64,000 nt of DNA from an uncultured Reyranella sp. (GTDB lineage Bacteria > Pseudomonadota > Alphaproteobacteria > Reyranellales > Reyranellaceae), in the NCBI RefSeq assembly GCF_945957355.1, contig NZ_CAMFKM010000002.1:186001-250000 (forward strand), read 5' to 3'. This document shows positions 1 through 8,623 of this stretch, in pieces. The notes under the pieces were generated by a model. The model was not told the DNA's origin. It saw nothing but the letters and a program-made list of their open reading frames with translations, and ran no database searches. The translations under genes were made by a program, and so were the position numbers. Position 1 is the stretch's first letter, and each line of letters begins with the position of its first letter.

Positions 1-45
1 GCCCGGCGCCGCGCGGTGTCGGTTGTCGTCATTGCCGCCGCATAG
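1..45 (+). CDS. Possible C-terminal tail of an upstream gene (truncated)
   Basis: The first 15 codons in frame 1 are open and end in TAG at 43-45, giving a hydrophobic tail (VSVVVIAAA at the end). This may be the last residues of a gene that begins before the window, but the stretch is too short to identify. Bases 46-120 hold no recognisable gene. Confidence 0.25.
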   Translation, partial: ARRRAVSVVVIAAA

Positions 46-120
46 AGACTGAAGCGGGAACTGTCGAGAAGATGCGCTGGATGCGTTTCATGGTTACGAT
101 GCGATTGCAGCGGAGCCTGG

Positions 121-870
121 ATGTTCGTTAGGCCGACCAATCCGATCAGTTATCGACTGGCGCGTATCGCCTTTATCCTAGCGGCTGTCGGCTCGCTGAT
201 CGTAGCCGTTTCCGGGCCCCTGCACCGCTATCCCGGTCTCGATATCGAGGCGGCCATCGCCGTCTTCCGCTATGGCTTCTATCTCACGGTTGCCGGCGTC
301 GCGCTGGGACTCGCCACCATCCTTCCGGCCCGTCCCGGCGACCGGCGCCGCGGCAGCGTTGCCGCCTTCCTTGCGATCGTGATCGGCGGCGCGGGCGCCT
401 GGGTCCCGCTGCATTGGTTCCTGCAGGCGCAGCAGCGGCCGGCCATCAACGACATCACGACCGACACGGCCAATCCGCCGCCGCTCGTGGCGACGGCGCA
501 ACTGCGGCGCGGGGCGCCCAATCCGCCGACCTACCCGAAGGACAACGCCGCCCTCCAGCGCGCCGCCTTCCCCGATATCGAACCCGTTCTGCTCGCCGTG
601 CCGCCGGCCGAGGCCTTCAAGCGTGTCGAGCGGGTGGCGACGGCGCTCAACTGGGAGATCGTGGCGCGGGTGCCGGCGGATGGTCGCCTGGAAGCCGTCG
701 TGACCAGCCCGTGGTTCGGCTTTCGCGACGACGTCGTCGTACGAATTCGCCCCCAGGGCACCGGCAGCCGGGTCGACATCCGCTCGAAGAGCCGTATCGG
801 CGAGGCCGATCTCGGCGGCAATGCCGACCGCGTGCGCGCCTTCATTGCCCGGCTGAAGAGCGAGGGGTGA
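121..870 (+). CDS. DUF1499 membrane protein
   Basis: A 249-residue protein with three N-terminal membrane segments at about 12-32, 48-66 and 80-101. A soluble DUF1499 domain follows (about 130-247), recognisable from the pattern NPPTYPKDNAALQRAAFPDI, the VERVATALNWEIV stretch and the SPWFGFRDDVVVRI strand. DUF1499 has no established biochemical role. The ATG at 121 is the first in frame and gives a clean membrane start. It converges on the sensor kinase, with the stops only 9 bp apart. Family assignment is firm; function is unknown. Confidence 0.8.
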   Translation: MFVRPTNPISYRLARIAFILAAVGSLIVAVSGPLHRYPGLDIEAAIAVFRYGFYLTVAGVALGLATILPARPGDRRRGSVAAFLAIVIGGAGAWVPLHWFLQAQQRPAINDITTDTANPPPLVATAQLRRGAPNPPTYPKDNAALQRAAFPDIEPVLLAVPPAEAFKRVERVATALNWEIVARVPADGRLEAVVTSPWFGFRDDVVVRIRPQGTGSRVDIRSKSRIGEADLGGNADRVRAFIARLKSEG

Positions 871-879
871 CGAACAACC

Positions 880-2310
880 TCAGGCAACCGGCAGGGTGAA
901 GCCGAAGAGCGTGCCCTGTGCGTTCGATTCGATCAGGGTGATGTCGCCGCCATGCAGGCGCACCAGGTCGCGGGCGATCGCGAGACCGAGACCGGTGCCG
1001 CCCTGCCGGCCACCGGTGGTGAAGGGCCTGAAGAGCTGTCGGGCCACCGCGGCGGGAATGCCCGGCCCGTTGTCGGCAACTTCGACCAGCATGAAGCCGC
1101 CGCTGCGCCGGGTGCGGATGGTGACGCAGGTCGCCCCCGCCTCGAAGGCATTGCGCCCGAGATTGACGAACACGCGGTAGAGCAGGTCTCGGTCGCACCG
1201 CGCGAGGCCGCCGTTGCCGATCTCGTTGATCCACGTGCGCAGGAGATTGGGGTCCTTCTCCTCGCCCTGTTCCTGCAGCGCGATCCCGACCTCGTCGACG
1301 AGGTCGGCGAGATCGACTTCGGCCAGCCGGGGCGACGGCTTCTCCCGGACATATTCGATGGCGTCGCTGGCCAGGCGGGCGGCGCGGTCGATGGTATTGA
1401 GGATGGTGGGCGCCAGCGCGCGCGTGCGCTCGTCGTCGCTGCGCGCCAGGCGGTCCGACAGCAGGCGCGCCGTCGACAGCATGTTGCGCAGGTCATGGTT
1501 GATCTTGTTGGTCGCGGCGCCGACCTCGGCCAGGCGCGACTTCTGGCGCAGCGAGGTGCGCAGCTCGCGCTGGAGAAGCTGGAACTCGCGGTCGACCACG
1601 CCGATCTCGTCGTTTCGCCGCACCGGCGCACGCGCGGTGTCGGCCTCCTCCGGCGCGCGGCGAAAGTTGATCATGGCGCGGGAGAGGTCCTGCAGCGGCC
1701 GGATGACCAGCCAGCGCAGCGCCAGATAGAGCAGGGCGGCGGTGAACAGCGCGATGATGATCGACAGGACGAGGATGCGGCTCGTGTAGCCGTACATCGC
1801 GGCCCGCATCGGCATTTCGTCGACGACGATCCAGACCATCGCACCGGGCAGGCGCATCGATTCACCGCCCACCCGTATGAAATGCGAACCGTCCCGCGCC
1901 ATCGCCTCCAGCGCGTCCCAGATCAGGCCGAGCGCCCCGCGATCCTTCAGGTTGAAGCCCTGCATCTCGGGCCGCGGCTCGATGTTCATCAGCGCGCGCT
2001 TGGGTTTGTTCGGTTCGACCAGCACGACCGCCTCGACGCGGGCGTGCGCCAGCAGCGAGCCCTTCACCTGTTCCGTAACCATGTTGTCGGGCGTGGCGTC
2101 GAGGGCGAGCGCCGCCAGGGTACCGCTCTCGATCAGCTGCTCGAGATAGACCAGCCGGAAGCGCGCGATCGACGGCAGGAAGATCGCGACCTCGGCCGTC
2201 ATCACGGCGACGATCACGAGGCCGAGGATTCGCCACGACAGGCCGAAAGTGGCGGGCCGCCGGCGGACCGGGTGGGCGGACTGGACCGGCAGGGTGGCGT
2301 CAGCGGTCAT
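880..2310 (-). CDS. Membrane sensor histidine kinase (orphan)
   Basis: A 476-residue kinase. Membrane segment 1 is at about 26-47 and segment 2 at about 178-202; the extracytoplasmic sensor region lies between them. A HAMP-type linker follows (about 200-255), then a dimerisation helix with phospho-acceptor His272 in NHDLRNML. The C-terminal HATPase domain shows the N box (NLGRNAFEAG), G1 box (ADNGPGIP) and G2 box (GTGLGLAIARDL). No response regulator lies beside it, so it must pair with a distant one. The downstream flavoenzyme gene, also minus strand, ends 8 bp before this start, but a functional link is not evident. The sensed signal cannot be read from the sequence. Confidence 0.88.
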   Translation of the reverse strand: MTADATLPVQSAHPVRRRPATFGLSWRILGLVIVAVMTAEVAIFLPSIARFRLVYLEQLIESGTLAALALDATPDNMVTEQVKGSLLAHARVEAVVLVEPNKPKRALMNIEPRPEMQGFNLKDRGALGLIWDALEAMARDGSHFIRVGGESMRLPGAMVWIVVDEMPMRAAMYGYTSRILVLSIIIALFTAALLYLALRWLVIRPLQDLSRAMINFRRAPEEADTARAPVRRNDEIGVVDREFQLLQRELRTSLRQKSRLAEVGAATNKINHDLRNMLSTARLLSDRLARSDDERTRALAPTILNTIDRAARLASDAIEYVREKPSPRLAEVDLADLVDEVGIALQEQGEEKDPNLLRTWINEIGNGGLARCDRDLLYRVFVNLGRNAFEAGATCVTIRTRRSGGFMLVEVADNGPGIPAAVARQLFRPFTTGGRQGGTGLGLAIARDLVRLHGGDITLIESNAQGTLFGFTLPVA

Positions 2311-2318
2311 GTCTCAAT

Positions 2319-3743
2319 CTACCAGACCGGCAACCGGGCGAGAAACCGCACGAGCCCGCGCGTGCGCGGGCCGAACAGTGTCCCGGCATAGTAGCTCCCG
2401 GCGGCCCGCTTCGCGGTTTCACCGAGCGTCGGGTAGGGCGGCACGAAGCCCGCCAGGGTCGAGATCCGGAGGCGGGCGGAGAGGGCCAGGCACCAGCTCT
2501 GGATCAGCTCGCCGGCCTGCGGTCCGGCGATGCCCGCCCCCAGGATGCGGCCGCGCCCGTCGGTGACCACCTTCAACAGCCCGTCGGTTTCGCGCTCGGT
2601 CTGCGCACGATCGTTCTCGGCGAAGTTCCAGCGCAGGACCTTGATGCGGTCGCCGTGCCGGGCGCGCGCGTCGCGTTCGTTGAGGCCGACCTGCGCCAGC
2701 TCCGGATCGGTATAGGTCGCCCAGGGCACGATGGCGGGATCGAGCTTCGCCGGGGCGCGGAACAACGCGCCGCGGATGAACAGCGACGCCTCGTGGCCCG
2801 CCATGTGCGTGAAGGCATAGCGGCCATTGCAGTCGCCGATCGCCCAGACGTTGCGATTGGAAGTGCGCAGCGAGTCGTCGACCGTGATGCCGCGCCGGTC
2901 GTGGACGATGCCGGCCTGGTCGAGACCCAGCCCGTCGATGGCGGGCGTGCGGCCGGTGGCGACCAGCAGATGCGAGCCTTCGATGCGCGCGCCACTGTCC
3001 AGGACAGCCGCGATTCCGCCGGCCGTGCGCTCGACCCTGGTGGCTCGCGTCCTCTCATGCAGGGCGATACCTTCGCCGCGCAGGCGCGCGACGACGATGG
3101 CGGCAAGTTCCGGATCGTCCTTGGCGAGGCAGGTTGCGGCTTCCAGAACAGTGACTTTCGAGCCCAACCGCCGGAAGGCCTGCGCCATCTCCAGCCCGAT
3201 CGGGCCGCCGCCCAGCACCACGAGGTGCGCGGGCAGGACGCGGTTGGCGAAGATCGTCTCGTTGGTGAAGTGCGGTACGTCCGTGAGGCCGGGTACCGGC
3301 GGCAGCGCGGGCCGCGAGCCCGTCGCCAGGACGATCCGCTTGCTGCGGATGCGATGGGGCCCGGCCTGCAATTCGGTGCGTCCGACGAAACGCGCCTCTT
3401 CCGGCAGGACGCGCACGCCGAGCTTCTCGAAGCGCTCGACCGAATCGTTGGGCGCGATCGCGGCGATCACGCCGGCGACGTGATCCATCACCTTGCCGAA
3501 GTCGATCGCGGGCTCGACCGGCGCGATGCCGAAGGCCGCGCCGCTGCGCTGTGCCTGGGCGGCGCGCGCGGCCGCGATCAACGCCTTCGAGGGGACGCAG
3601 CCGAAGTTGAGACAGTCGCCCCCCATCAGTGCGCGTTCGACCAGCACGACCTCGAGGCCGAGCTGCGCGGCGCCGGCCGCCACCACGAGGCCGGCCGAGC
3701 CGCCGCCGACGACGCAGACGTCGGGCGTGAGCAGGCTGCTCAT
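2319..3743 (-). CDS. MerA-like FAD/NAD(P)-dependent disulfide oxidoreductase
   Basis: A 474-residue class I pyridine nucleotide-disulfide oxidoreductase. The FAD-binding GGGSAG motif is near the N-terminus, followed by the redox pair in GGDCLNFGCVPSK, a second Rossmann motif (VVLGGGPIGLEMAQAF) and the C-terminal dimerisation domain. The catalytic His-containing HPT motif of lipoamide dehydrogenase is replaced here by PPYPTLGE, as in mercuric-reductase-like relatives; no N-terminal metal-binding domain or MerR/MerT genes are present, so mercury reduction is not supported. I chose the ATG at 3743 because the extra upstream codons are unlike the family. Its start lies 1 bp from the stop of the VTT membrane protein, implying translational coupling. 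Confidence 0.85.
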   Translation of the reverse strand: MSSLLTPDVCVVGGGSAGLVVAAGAAQLGLEVVLVERALMGGDCLNFGCVPSKALIAAARAAQAQRSGAAFGIAPVEPAIDFGKVMDHVAGVIAAIAPNDSVERFEKLGVRVLPEEARFVGRTELQAGPHRIRSKRIVLATGSRPALPPVPGLTDVPHFTNETIFANRVLPAHLVVLGGGPIGLEMAQAFRRLGSKVTVLEAATCLAKDDPELAAIVVARLRGEGIALHERTRATRVERTAGGIAAVLDSGARIEGSHLLVATGRTPAIDGLGLDQAGIVHDRRGITVDDSLRTSNRNVWAIGDCNGRYAFTHMAGHEASLFIRGALFRAPAKLDPAIVPWATYTDPELAQVGLNERDARARHGDRIKVLRWNFAENDRAQTERETDGLLKVVTDGRGRILGAGIAGPQAGELIQSWCLALSARLRISTLAGFVPPYPTLGETAKRAAGSYYAGTLFGPRTRGLVRFLARLPVW

Positions 3744-3744
3744 C

Positions 3745-4452
3745 TCAGGTGGACCGCTGGCGGCGCAAACGCGTGACGACGACCGGCAGCAGCGCCAGGA
3801 CGGCAAGCCCCAGCAGCGGCAGCAGGATGTGCCATTCGAAGATGATGCCGAGATCGGGATGCTCGCCCCGCTTCAGCATGGCGCCGAGGCCGGCGCCCAG
3901 GCCCGAATAGATGATGGAGGCCGGGATGATGCCCAGCATCGTCGCGAGAACGTAGCGGCGAAGCTGCATGCCGAGCAGCGCCGGCACGATGTTGACGAGC
4001 CAGAAGGGAAACACCGGCACAAGCCTCAGGAAGAGGAGGTAGCTGAAATCGTCGTGCCGGAATCCCTGCTCGAGACGCGCCAACTTCTTGCCGGCCCGGG
4101 CGAGGAAGAGATCGCGAAACGCATATCGCGCGGCGAGAAAGACGGCGATCGCCCCCAGGGTCGCGCCGATGGCGGACAGGCCGGCCCCCGCCCAGGTGCC
4201 GAACAGGAAGCCGCCCACCGGCGTGGCCACCATGGCGACGGGCAGCGAGAAGGCGACCATGATCGCGTAGGCCAGCAGGAAAGCGAGTGCCGCCAGCAGG
4301 CGATGCGCGGCGACCCACGCCGTCACCGTCGCCTTGTGGCGGGCCAGCATCTCGAAGGAGAAATAGCGGTCGAGCCCGAGCAGCAGGAAGATCGCGAGCC
4401 CTGCCAGCAGGATCGCCACTGGCAGCAGCCGGCGCAGTGTCGATGTGTTCAT
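3745..4452 (-). CDS. TVP38/TMEM64 (VTT-domain) membrane protein
   Basis: A 235-residue polytopic membrane protein of the DedA/VTT group. It has a membrane anchor at about 9-28, then helices and the re-entrant core including the GGFLFGTWAG stretch (VTT signature) and the FLRLVPVFPF segment typical of TVP38. The ATG at 4452 has a good ribosome site (AAAGGCGAG just upstream); longer upstream frames are not membrane-like. It abuts the MerA-like flavoenzyme, a pairing that is found as one fused polypeptide in many bacteria, so the two probably act together at the membrane. Substrate unknown; DedA relatives have been tied to lipid scrambling and envelope homeostasis. Confidence 0.85.
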   Translation of the reverse strand: MNTSTLRRLLPVAILLAGLAIFLLLGLDRYFSFEMLARHKATVTAWVAAHRLLAALAFLLAYAIMVAFSLPVAMVATPVGGFLFGTWAGAGLSAIGATLGAIAVFLAARYAFRDLFLARAGKKLARLEQGFRHDDFSYLLFLRLVPVFPFWLVNIVPALLGMQLRRYVLATMLGIIPASIIYSGLGAGLGAMLKRGEHPDLGIIFEWHILLPLLGLAVLALLPVVVTRLRRQRST

Positions 4453-4517
4453 CTCGCCTTTCGTCTCGCCCCGCCTCGATATTGACGCTGTGGGGCCGAT
4501 CCTCAAAGCACATGCTG

Positions 4518-5165
4518 TCACGCCTGAGTGACTGGTAAGCCCGGATCCGTGGTGATGGCGCTCGGCCTTGCCTTGAAGCGCTGCCACCAGATCGACAAAC
4601 GCGGCCGGACCGTCAGCAGCGCCGCGCCGCGCGGCGACTGCGCGAAGTAGGCGACCATCGCGCCGAGATGAAAGTCGGCAAGCGAGATGTCGGGGCCCGT
4701 CAGCCAGGTGTCCGGTGCGGCCAGCGCCTCCAGCGCATCGAGCACCTTCGCGGAGTCTGCGAGACCCTTCTCCCGTTCCGCGGCGTCGCCGGCCGTGCCC
4801 ATGTGGGGTCGAACGACATCGTGGACGAAGACCTGCCGCACCAGCGGCCAATAGGCGTAGGCGTCGGCCACGCCGACGATCTGGTCCATGCGTGCCAGCC
4901 GCTTCGGGTCCGTGGGCTGGAGGGCCGGACCGGGAAAGGCGCGATCGACATATCGGGTGATCGCGCCTGTCTCGTAGAGGGCGAAGCCGTCATGCACGAG
5001 CGCCGGCACCCGGCCGAACGGATGAAGCCTCAGATACTCGGCCGGCATGTCGGCCCCGAACGGGTTTACCTCGACCCGCTCATGGGCCACGCCCTTCTCC
5101 GCCAGGACCAGGCGAACGATCCGGACGTAGACGCTATAGCGATAGCCATGAAGAAAGAGGGCCAT
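4518..5165 (-). CDS. Glutathione S-transferase family protein
   Basis: A 215-residue protein with an N-terminal thioredoxin-like domain (about 1-80: LFLHGYRYSVYVRIVRLVLA, then the cis-proline loop GRVPALVHDG and the glutathione-gamma-glutamyl contact YETGAITRYVD). An all-helical C-terminal domain (about 90-210) carries the conserved DISLADFHLGAM segment. This layout is diagnostic of cytosolic GST-fold proteins. The substrate cannot be predicted. The ATG at 5165 is the family-consistent start; a longer upstream frame would run into the rpmH promoter. It is transcribed away from rpmH. Confidence 0.85.
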   Translation of the reverse strand: MALFLHGYRYSVYVRIVRLVLAEKGVAHERVEVNPFGADMPAEYLRLHPFGRVPALVHDGFALYETGAITRYVDRAFPGPALQPTDPKRLARMDQIVGVADAYAYWPLVRQVFVHDVVRPHMGTAGDAAEREKGLADSAKVLDALEALAAPDTWLTGPDISLADFHLGAMVAYFAQSPRGAALLTVRPRLSIWWQRFKARPSAITTDPGLPVTQA

Positions 5166-5183
5166 GGGGCATCCTAGCGCGCG

Positions 5184-5212
5184 TTGACTCTGGGAGGTCA
5201 GCCGCTTATTAC
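5184..5212 (+). promoter_or_regulatory. Probable sigma-70-type promoter of rpmH
   Basis: TTGACT at 5184-5189 and TATTAC at 5207-5212 are separated by exactly 17 bp. This would start the rpmH-rnpA-yidD-yidC-engB transcript about 60 nt before the rpmH ATG. The match is by eye only. Confidence 0.5.
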
Positions 5213-5229
5213 CCTCGCCCACGGAATTC

Positions 5230-5253
5230 GCCCCCGGTGCACCGCGCGGGGGC
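5230..5253 (+). promoter_or_regulatory. GC-rich leader hairpin before rpmH
   Basis: GCCCCC (5230-5235) pairs with GGGGGC (5248-5253) around a loop that itself contains GGTGCACC. It sits in the predicted 5' leader of the rpmH transcript, upstream of the AAAGGAG ribosome site at 5266-5272. It could affect translation or stability; there is no T-run, so a terminator is unlikely. Confidence 0.35.
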
Positions 5254-5279
5254 CTTGTTGTGTTTAAAGGAGTTGCGTC

Positions 5280-5414
5280 ATGAAACGCACCTATCAGCCG
5301 AGCAAGCTGGTCCGCGCCCGTCGGCACGGGTTCCGGTCCCGTATGGCGACCGTCGGTGGCCGCAAGGTCATCGCCAACCGCCGCCGGTCCGGCCGCAAGC
5401 GTCTGTCGGCCTAG
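5280..5414 (+). CDS. rpmH: 50S ribosomal protein L34
   Basis: A 44-residue, strongly basic protein beginning [19 protein letters not shown] and ending [11 protein letters not shown], the invariant L34 sequence at its normal length. L34 is a late-assembling component of the large ribosomal subunit. The ATG at 5280 is preceded by AAAGGAG at 7-nt spacing. It heads the conserved rpmH-rnpA-yidD-yidC block. It is one of the shortest genes here but one of the most certain. Confidence 0.97.
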   Translation: MKRTYQPSKLVRARRHGFRSRMATVGGRKVIANRRRSGRKRLSA

Positions 5415-5419
5415 TCCGA

Positions 5420-5791
5420 TTGTCTGCGGCGCGCCTCGGGCGTCTGCCGAATCGTAGCGACTTCCTGCGCGTCCAGGCCGGGCGGCGATGCGCCATGCCC
5501 GGATTCGTGCTGCAGATCGCCCCCGTTCCACCGGAACTGGCTTTTCCAGCCATCCGGGTCGGCTTCACGGTCAGCCGCAAGGTCGGCAATGCCGTGGTTC
5601 GCAACCGGGTCCGCCGCCGCCTGCGCGAGATTGCCCGCCAGGTGATTCCGGAAACGGCCCGCGCTGACCATGACTATGTGCTGGTCGGGCGCCAGGGCGC
5701 CCTCGGCCGCGACTTCCTGGCGATGCGGGCCGAGTTGCAGGAGGCGCTGCGGCGCCTCAAGGCGCTTGCGGCGCCGACAGCGACGCCATGA
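5420..5791 (+). CDS. rnpA: Ribonuclease P protein component
   Basis: About 123 residues. RnpA binds the catalytic RNase P RNA and helps it cleave the 5' leader from pre-tRNA. The family core is clear: LPNRSDFLRVQAGRR at the start, then VGFTVSRKVGNAVVRNRVRR, which contains the RNR RNA-binding signature, then the LREIARQVIP helix. There is no ATG in a suitable place. I chose TTG at 5420, 5 nt after the rpmH stop, because it places the conserved N-terminus normally; no clear Shine-Dalgarno precedes it, so translation may be coupled to rpmH. The end is at TGA 5789-5791. Confidence 0.9.
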   Translation: MSAARLGRLPNRSDFLRVQAGRRCAMPGFVLQIAPVPPELAFPAIRVGFTVSRKVGNAVVRNRVRRRLREIARQVIPETARADHDYVLVGRQGALGRDFLAMRAELQEALRRLKALAAPTATP

Positions 5792-5843
5792 CGTGCATTG
5801 GCAGCTTGCGCCGGACCGCTTAAATCGCCAGTTTCCGGGCCGC

Positions 5844-6110
5844 ATGATGTCCCAGGTCCTGCGCGGCGCGATTCGCTTCTACCAACTCACGCTCGCCTAC
5901 TTCTTCGTCGGAGCCTGCCGCTACGAGCCCTCGTGCTCGGCCTATGCGGTCGAGGCGCTGTCGAAGCATGGCGGGTTGAGGGGAAGCTGGCTCGCCGTCC
6001 ATCGCCTGTGCCGCTGCGGCCCCTGGGGTGCCGGCGGCTACGATCCCGTTCCGCCGGCCGCCGCCCGCTCGCGCGCGCCGCTTTCCTGTCACCCCGCCCG
6101 GCGCTCCTGA
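5844..6110 (+). CDS. yidD: Membrane protein insertion efficiency factor YidD
   Basis: An 88-residue YidD (DUF37) protein, a peripheral inner-membrane factor that assists YidC. The family motif is intact: IRFYQLTLAYFFVGACRYEP followed by SCSAYAVEALSKHG, then LCRCGPWGAGGYDPVP, with the conserved cysteines. Two adjacent ATGs (5844 and 5847) are possible starts. It lies between rnpA and yidC as in most bacteria. Confidence 0.93.
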   Translation: MMSQVLRGAIRFYQLTLAYFFVGACRYEPSCSAYAVEALSKHGGLRGSWLAVHRLCRCGPWGAGGYDPVPPAAARSRAPLSCHPARRS

Positions 6111-6134
6111 CGCGCCACGAAAGATCGCCGACCA

Positions 6135-7958
6135 ATGGATCAGAAGAATTTTATCGTCGCCATCGTCCTGTCGGTGTTGATCATCGTGGGCTGGCAGGTG
6201 GCGTTCCCGCCGTCCAAGCAGGCGACCAACACGGCCCAGCAGCAGGCGACGACGCAGTCCGGCGCCCCGGCGGCCCCCACCGGCCAGCCCGGCGCGCCCG
6301 GCACGCAGCCCGGTCCGGGCGTGGCGCCGGTACAGCAGCCGGTGGTCAGCCGCGGCGAGGCCGTCGCGCTGACGCCGCGCGTCACCTTCAACACCGCCGA
6401 GCTGACCGGCTCGATCTCGCTCAAGGGCGCGCGCATCGACGACGTGCAGCTCGTCAAATATCGCGAGACCATCGACCCCAAGAGCCCGCCCGTGCCGGTC
6501 CTGTCGCCGGTCGGCACCGCCCATCCCTATTACGCCGAGTACGGCTGGTCCTCGTCCGACCCCGCGATCAAGGTGCCGGGCCCGGACACGCTGTGGACGG
6601 CCGACGCGCCGACCGTGGCGCCAGGCAAGCCGGTGAAGCTGACCTGGGACAATGGCGATGGGCTGATCTTCGGCCTCACCGTCTCGATCGACGAATTCTT
6701 CATGTTCGACGTGAAGCAGAGCGTCGAGAACAAGTCGGACAAGCCGGTTACGGTTTTCCCGTGGAGCCTGGTCGTTCGCTACGGCACGCCGACGGCCGAG
6801 GGGACCTACATCCTGCATGAGGGTCCCTACGGCGTCTTCAACGGCAGCCTCAAGGAATTCGGCTACGGCGACTTCAAGGACAACAAGCAGCAGAAGATCA
6901 GCACCACCGGTGGCTGGGTCGGCATCACCGACAAGTACTGGATGGCCACCCTGGTGCCGGATCAGAAGTCCAAGGTGGACGTGACGCTGAAGGGCACGGG
7001 CGCGGGTGCCAGCGCCAAGTACCAGATCGACTATATCGGTGCGGGCGAGACCATTGCGCCGGGCGCGATCGGGCAGACCGACGGCCACCTGTTCGCCGGC
7101 GCGAAGATCGTGCGGGTGATTTCCGACTATGAAAGCAAGTACGGCATCGAGAAGTTCAACCTGACGATCGACTGGGGCTGGTTCTGGTTCTTCACCAAGC
7201 CTCTGTTCTGGCTGCTCGAATGGCTCTACGTGCATCTCGGCAATTTCGGCCTGTCGATCCTGGTGCTGACCGTGATCGTGAAGGCCGTGTTCTTCCCGCT
7301 GGCCAACAAGTCCTATGCGGCGATGAGCAAGATGAAGCGGCTCCAGCCCGAGATGGAGAAGCTCAAGGAGCGCTATGGCGAGGACCGCCAGCGCATGAAC
7401 CAGGAGCTGATGCAGCTCTATCGCCGCGAGAAGGTGAACCCGGCGGCGGGCTGCCTGCCCATCCTGGTGCAGATCCCGGTGTTCTTCGCGCTCTACAAGG
7501 TGCTCTACACCACCATCGAGATGCGCCATCAGCCGTTCTACGGCTGGATCAAGGACCTCTCCGCGCCCGATCCGCTCACCATCCTGACCGGCTTCGGCCT
7601 GTTTCCGTGGGACGTGCCGCAGTTCCTGCACTTCTTCAACATCGGCATCTGGCCCATGATCATGGGCATCACGATGTATCTGCAGCAGAAGCTGAACCCG
7701 CAGCCCACCGATCCGGTGCAGGCGCGCGTGTTCCAGTTCCTGCCGATCCTGTTCACCTTCATGCTGGCGCCCTTCGCCGCCGGCCTGGTGATCTACTGGG
7801 CGTGGAGCAACACGCTCTCGATCGCGCAGCAGTACACGATCATGCGCCGCCACGGCGCGCCGATCGGCGGCAAGGGTGCGCCGGCGGCAGCCGTGCCGGC
7901 TCCGGCCGCCCCCGCCAAGGACAAGAAGGGCGGGAAGAGCTCCGGCAAGAAGGGCTGA
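6135..7958 (+). CDS. yidC: Membrane protein insertase YidC
   Basis: A 607-residue Gram-negative-type YidC/Oxa1 insertase. The first membrane helix is at about 5-24. A Pro/Ala/Gln-rich linker follows (about 30-75), then the large periplasmic beta domain (to about 345) and the C-terminal Oxa1 core of five helices. The core holds the cytoplasmic hairpin KMKRLQPEMEKLKERYGEDR and the NPAAGCLPILVQIPVFFALY segment. A Lys/Ala-rich tail ends the protein. YidC inserts and folds inner-membrane proteins alone or with SecYEG. Its TGA overlaps the ATG of engB. Confidence 0.97.
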   Translation: MDQKNFIVAIVLSVLIIVGWQVAFPPSKQATNTAQQQATTQSGAPAAPTGQPGAPGTQPGPGVAPVQQPVVSRGEAVALTPRVTFNTAELTGSISLKGARIDDVQLVKYRETIDPKSPPVPVLSPVGTAHPYYAEYGWSSSDPAIKVPGPDTLWTADAPTVAPGKPVKLTWDNGDGLIFGLTVSIDEFFMFDVKQSVENKSDKPVTVFPWSLVVRYGTPTAEGTYILHEGPYGVFNGSLKEFGYGDFKDNKQQKISTTGGWVGITDKYWMATLVPDQKSKVDVTLKGTGAGASAKYQIDYIGAGETIAPGAIGQTDGHLFAGAKIVRVISDYESKYGIEKFNLTIDWGWFWFFTKPLFWLLEWLYVHLGNFGLSILVLTVIVKAVFFPLANKSYAAMSKMKRLQPEMEKLKERYGEDRQRMNQELMQLYRREKVNPAAGCLPILVQIPVFFALYKVLYTTIEMRHQPFYGWIKDLSAPDPLTILTGFGLFPWDVPQFLHFFNIGIWPMIMGITMYLQQKLNPQPTDPVQARVFQFLPILFTFMLAPFAAGLVIYWAWSNTLSIAQQYTIMRRHGAPIGGKGAPAAAVPAPAAPAKDKKGGKSSGKKG

Positions 7959-8623
7959 TGCCGGACAAGTCGCCCGACGAGACGAAGGACGAAGGCCGCT
8001 CGCCTGAAGAGATCGAGGCGGCCCGCAAGCTGTTTGCGGGTCCCTGCGACTTCGTCTCGGGCGCCGCATCGGTCGAATCGCTGCCCGGCATCTCGCTGCC
8101 GGAAGTGGCCTTCGCCGGCCGCTCCAACGTCGGCAAGTCGAGCCTTGTGAATGCGCTCACCGGCCGGCGCACGCTGGCGCGCGTCTCGGCCAATCCCGGT
8201 CACACGCGACAGGTCAATTTCTTCAACCTCGCCGACCGGCTGATGCTGGTGGACCTGCCGGGCTACGGCTTCGCCAAGGTCTCGCGCTCGATGAAGGAGA
8301 CCTGGCAGGACCTCGCCTCGGCCTACCTGCGCGGCCGGCCGACCCTGATGCGCATCTTCGTGCTGATCGACAGCCGTCACGGGGTGAAGGAGAGCGATCG
8401 CGAGACGATGCGCAACCTCGACAGCGCCGCCGTCTCCTACCAGATCCTGCTGACCAAGACCGACTACCTGCGCGCCGCCGACGTGCCGCGCGCCGTCGCG
8501 GCCGCCGAGGCGATCGCGCGCAAGCATGGCGCCGCCCATCCGGTGGTCCTGCCGACCAGCAGCGAGACCGGCTTCGGCATCCCCGAGCTGCGCGCCGAGA
8601 TCGTCGCCGTCGCGCAGGTTTAG
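7958..8623 (+). CDS. engB: Ribosome-biogenesis GTPase EngB (YihA/YsxC)
   Basis: A 221-residue single-domain GTPase needed for large-subunit assembly. The G1 loop is GRSNVGKSS (about 54-62), the G2 region is NPGHTRQVNFF, G3 is DLPGYG, G4 is LTKTD and G5 is near PTSS. The start ATG overlaps the yidC stop (TGATG), so translation is coupled. An N-terminal extension of about 25 charged residues precedes the conserved core. It is the last gene of the rpmH block before a long inverted repeat. Confidence 0.95.
   Translation: MPDKSPDETKDEGRSPEEIEAARKLFAGPCDFVSGAASVESLPGISLPEVAFAGRSNVGKSSLVNALTGRRTLARVSANPGHTRQVNFFNLADRLMLVDLPGYGFAKVSRSMKETWQDLASAYLRGRPTLMRIFVLIDSRHGVKESDRETMRNLDSAAVSYQILLTKTDYLRAADVPRAVAAAEAIARKHGAAHPVVLPTSSETGFGIPELRAEIVAVAQV

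Noticed and set aside
2319..3743. A mercury-resistance operon.
   Set aside because: The flavoenzyme resembles MerA, but there is no MerR, MerT or MerP, no N-terminal metal-binding domain and no C-terminal vicinal cysteine pair.
5820..8069. A minus-strand open frame of 749 codons opposite yidD, yidC and the start of engB.
   Set aside because: Same reason: antisense of well-supported genes, His/Arg/Ala-rich sequence, no family match.
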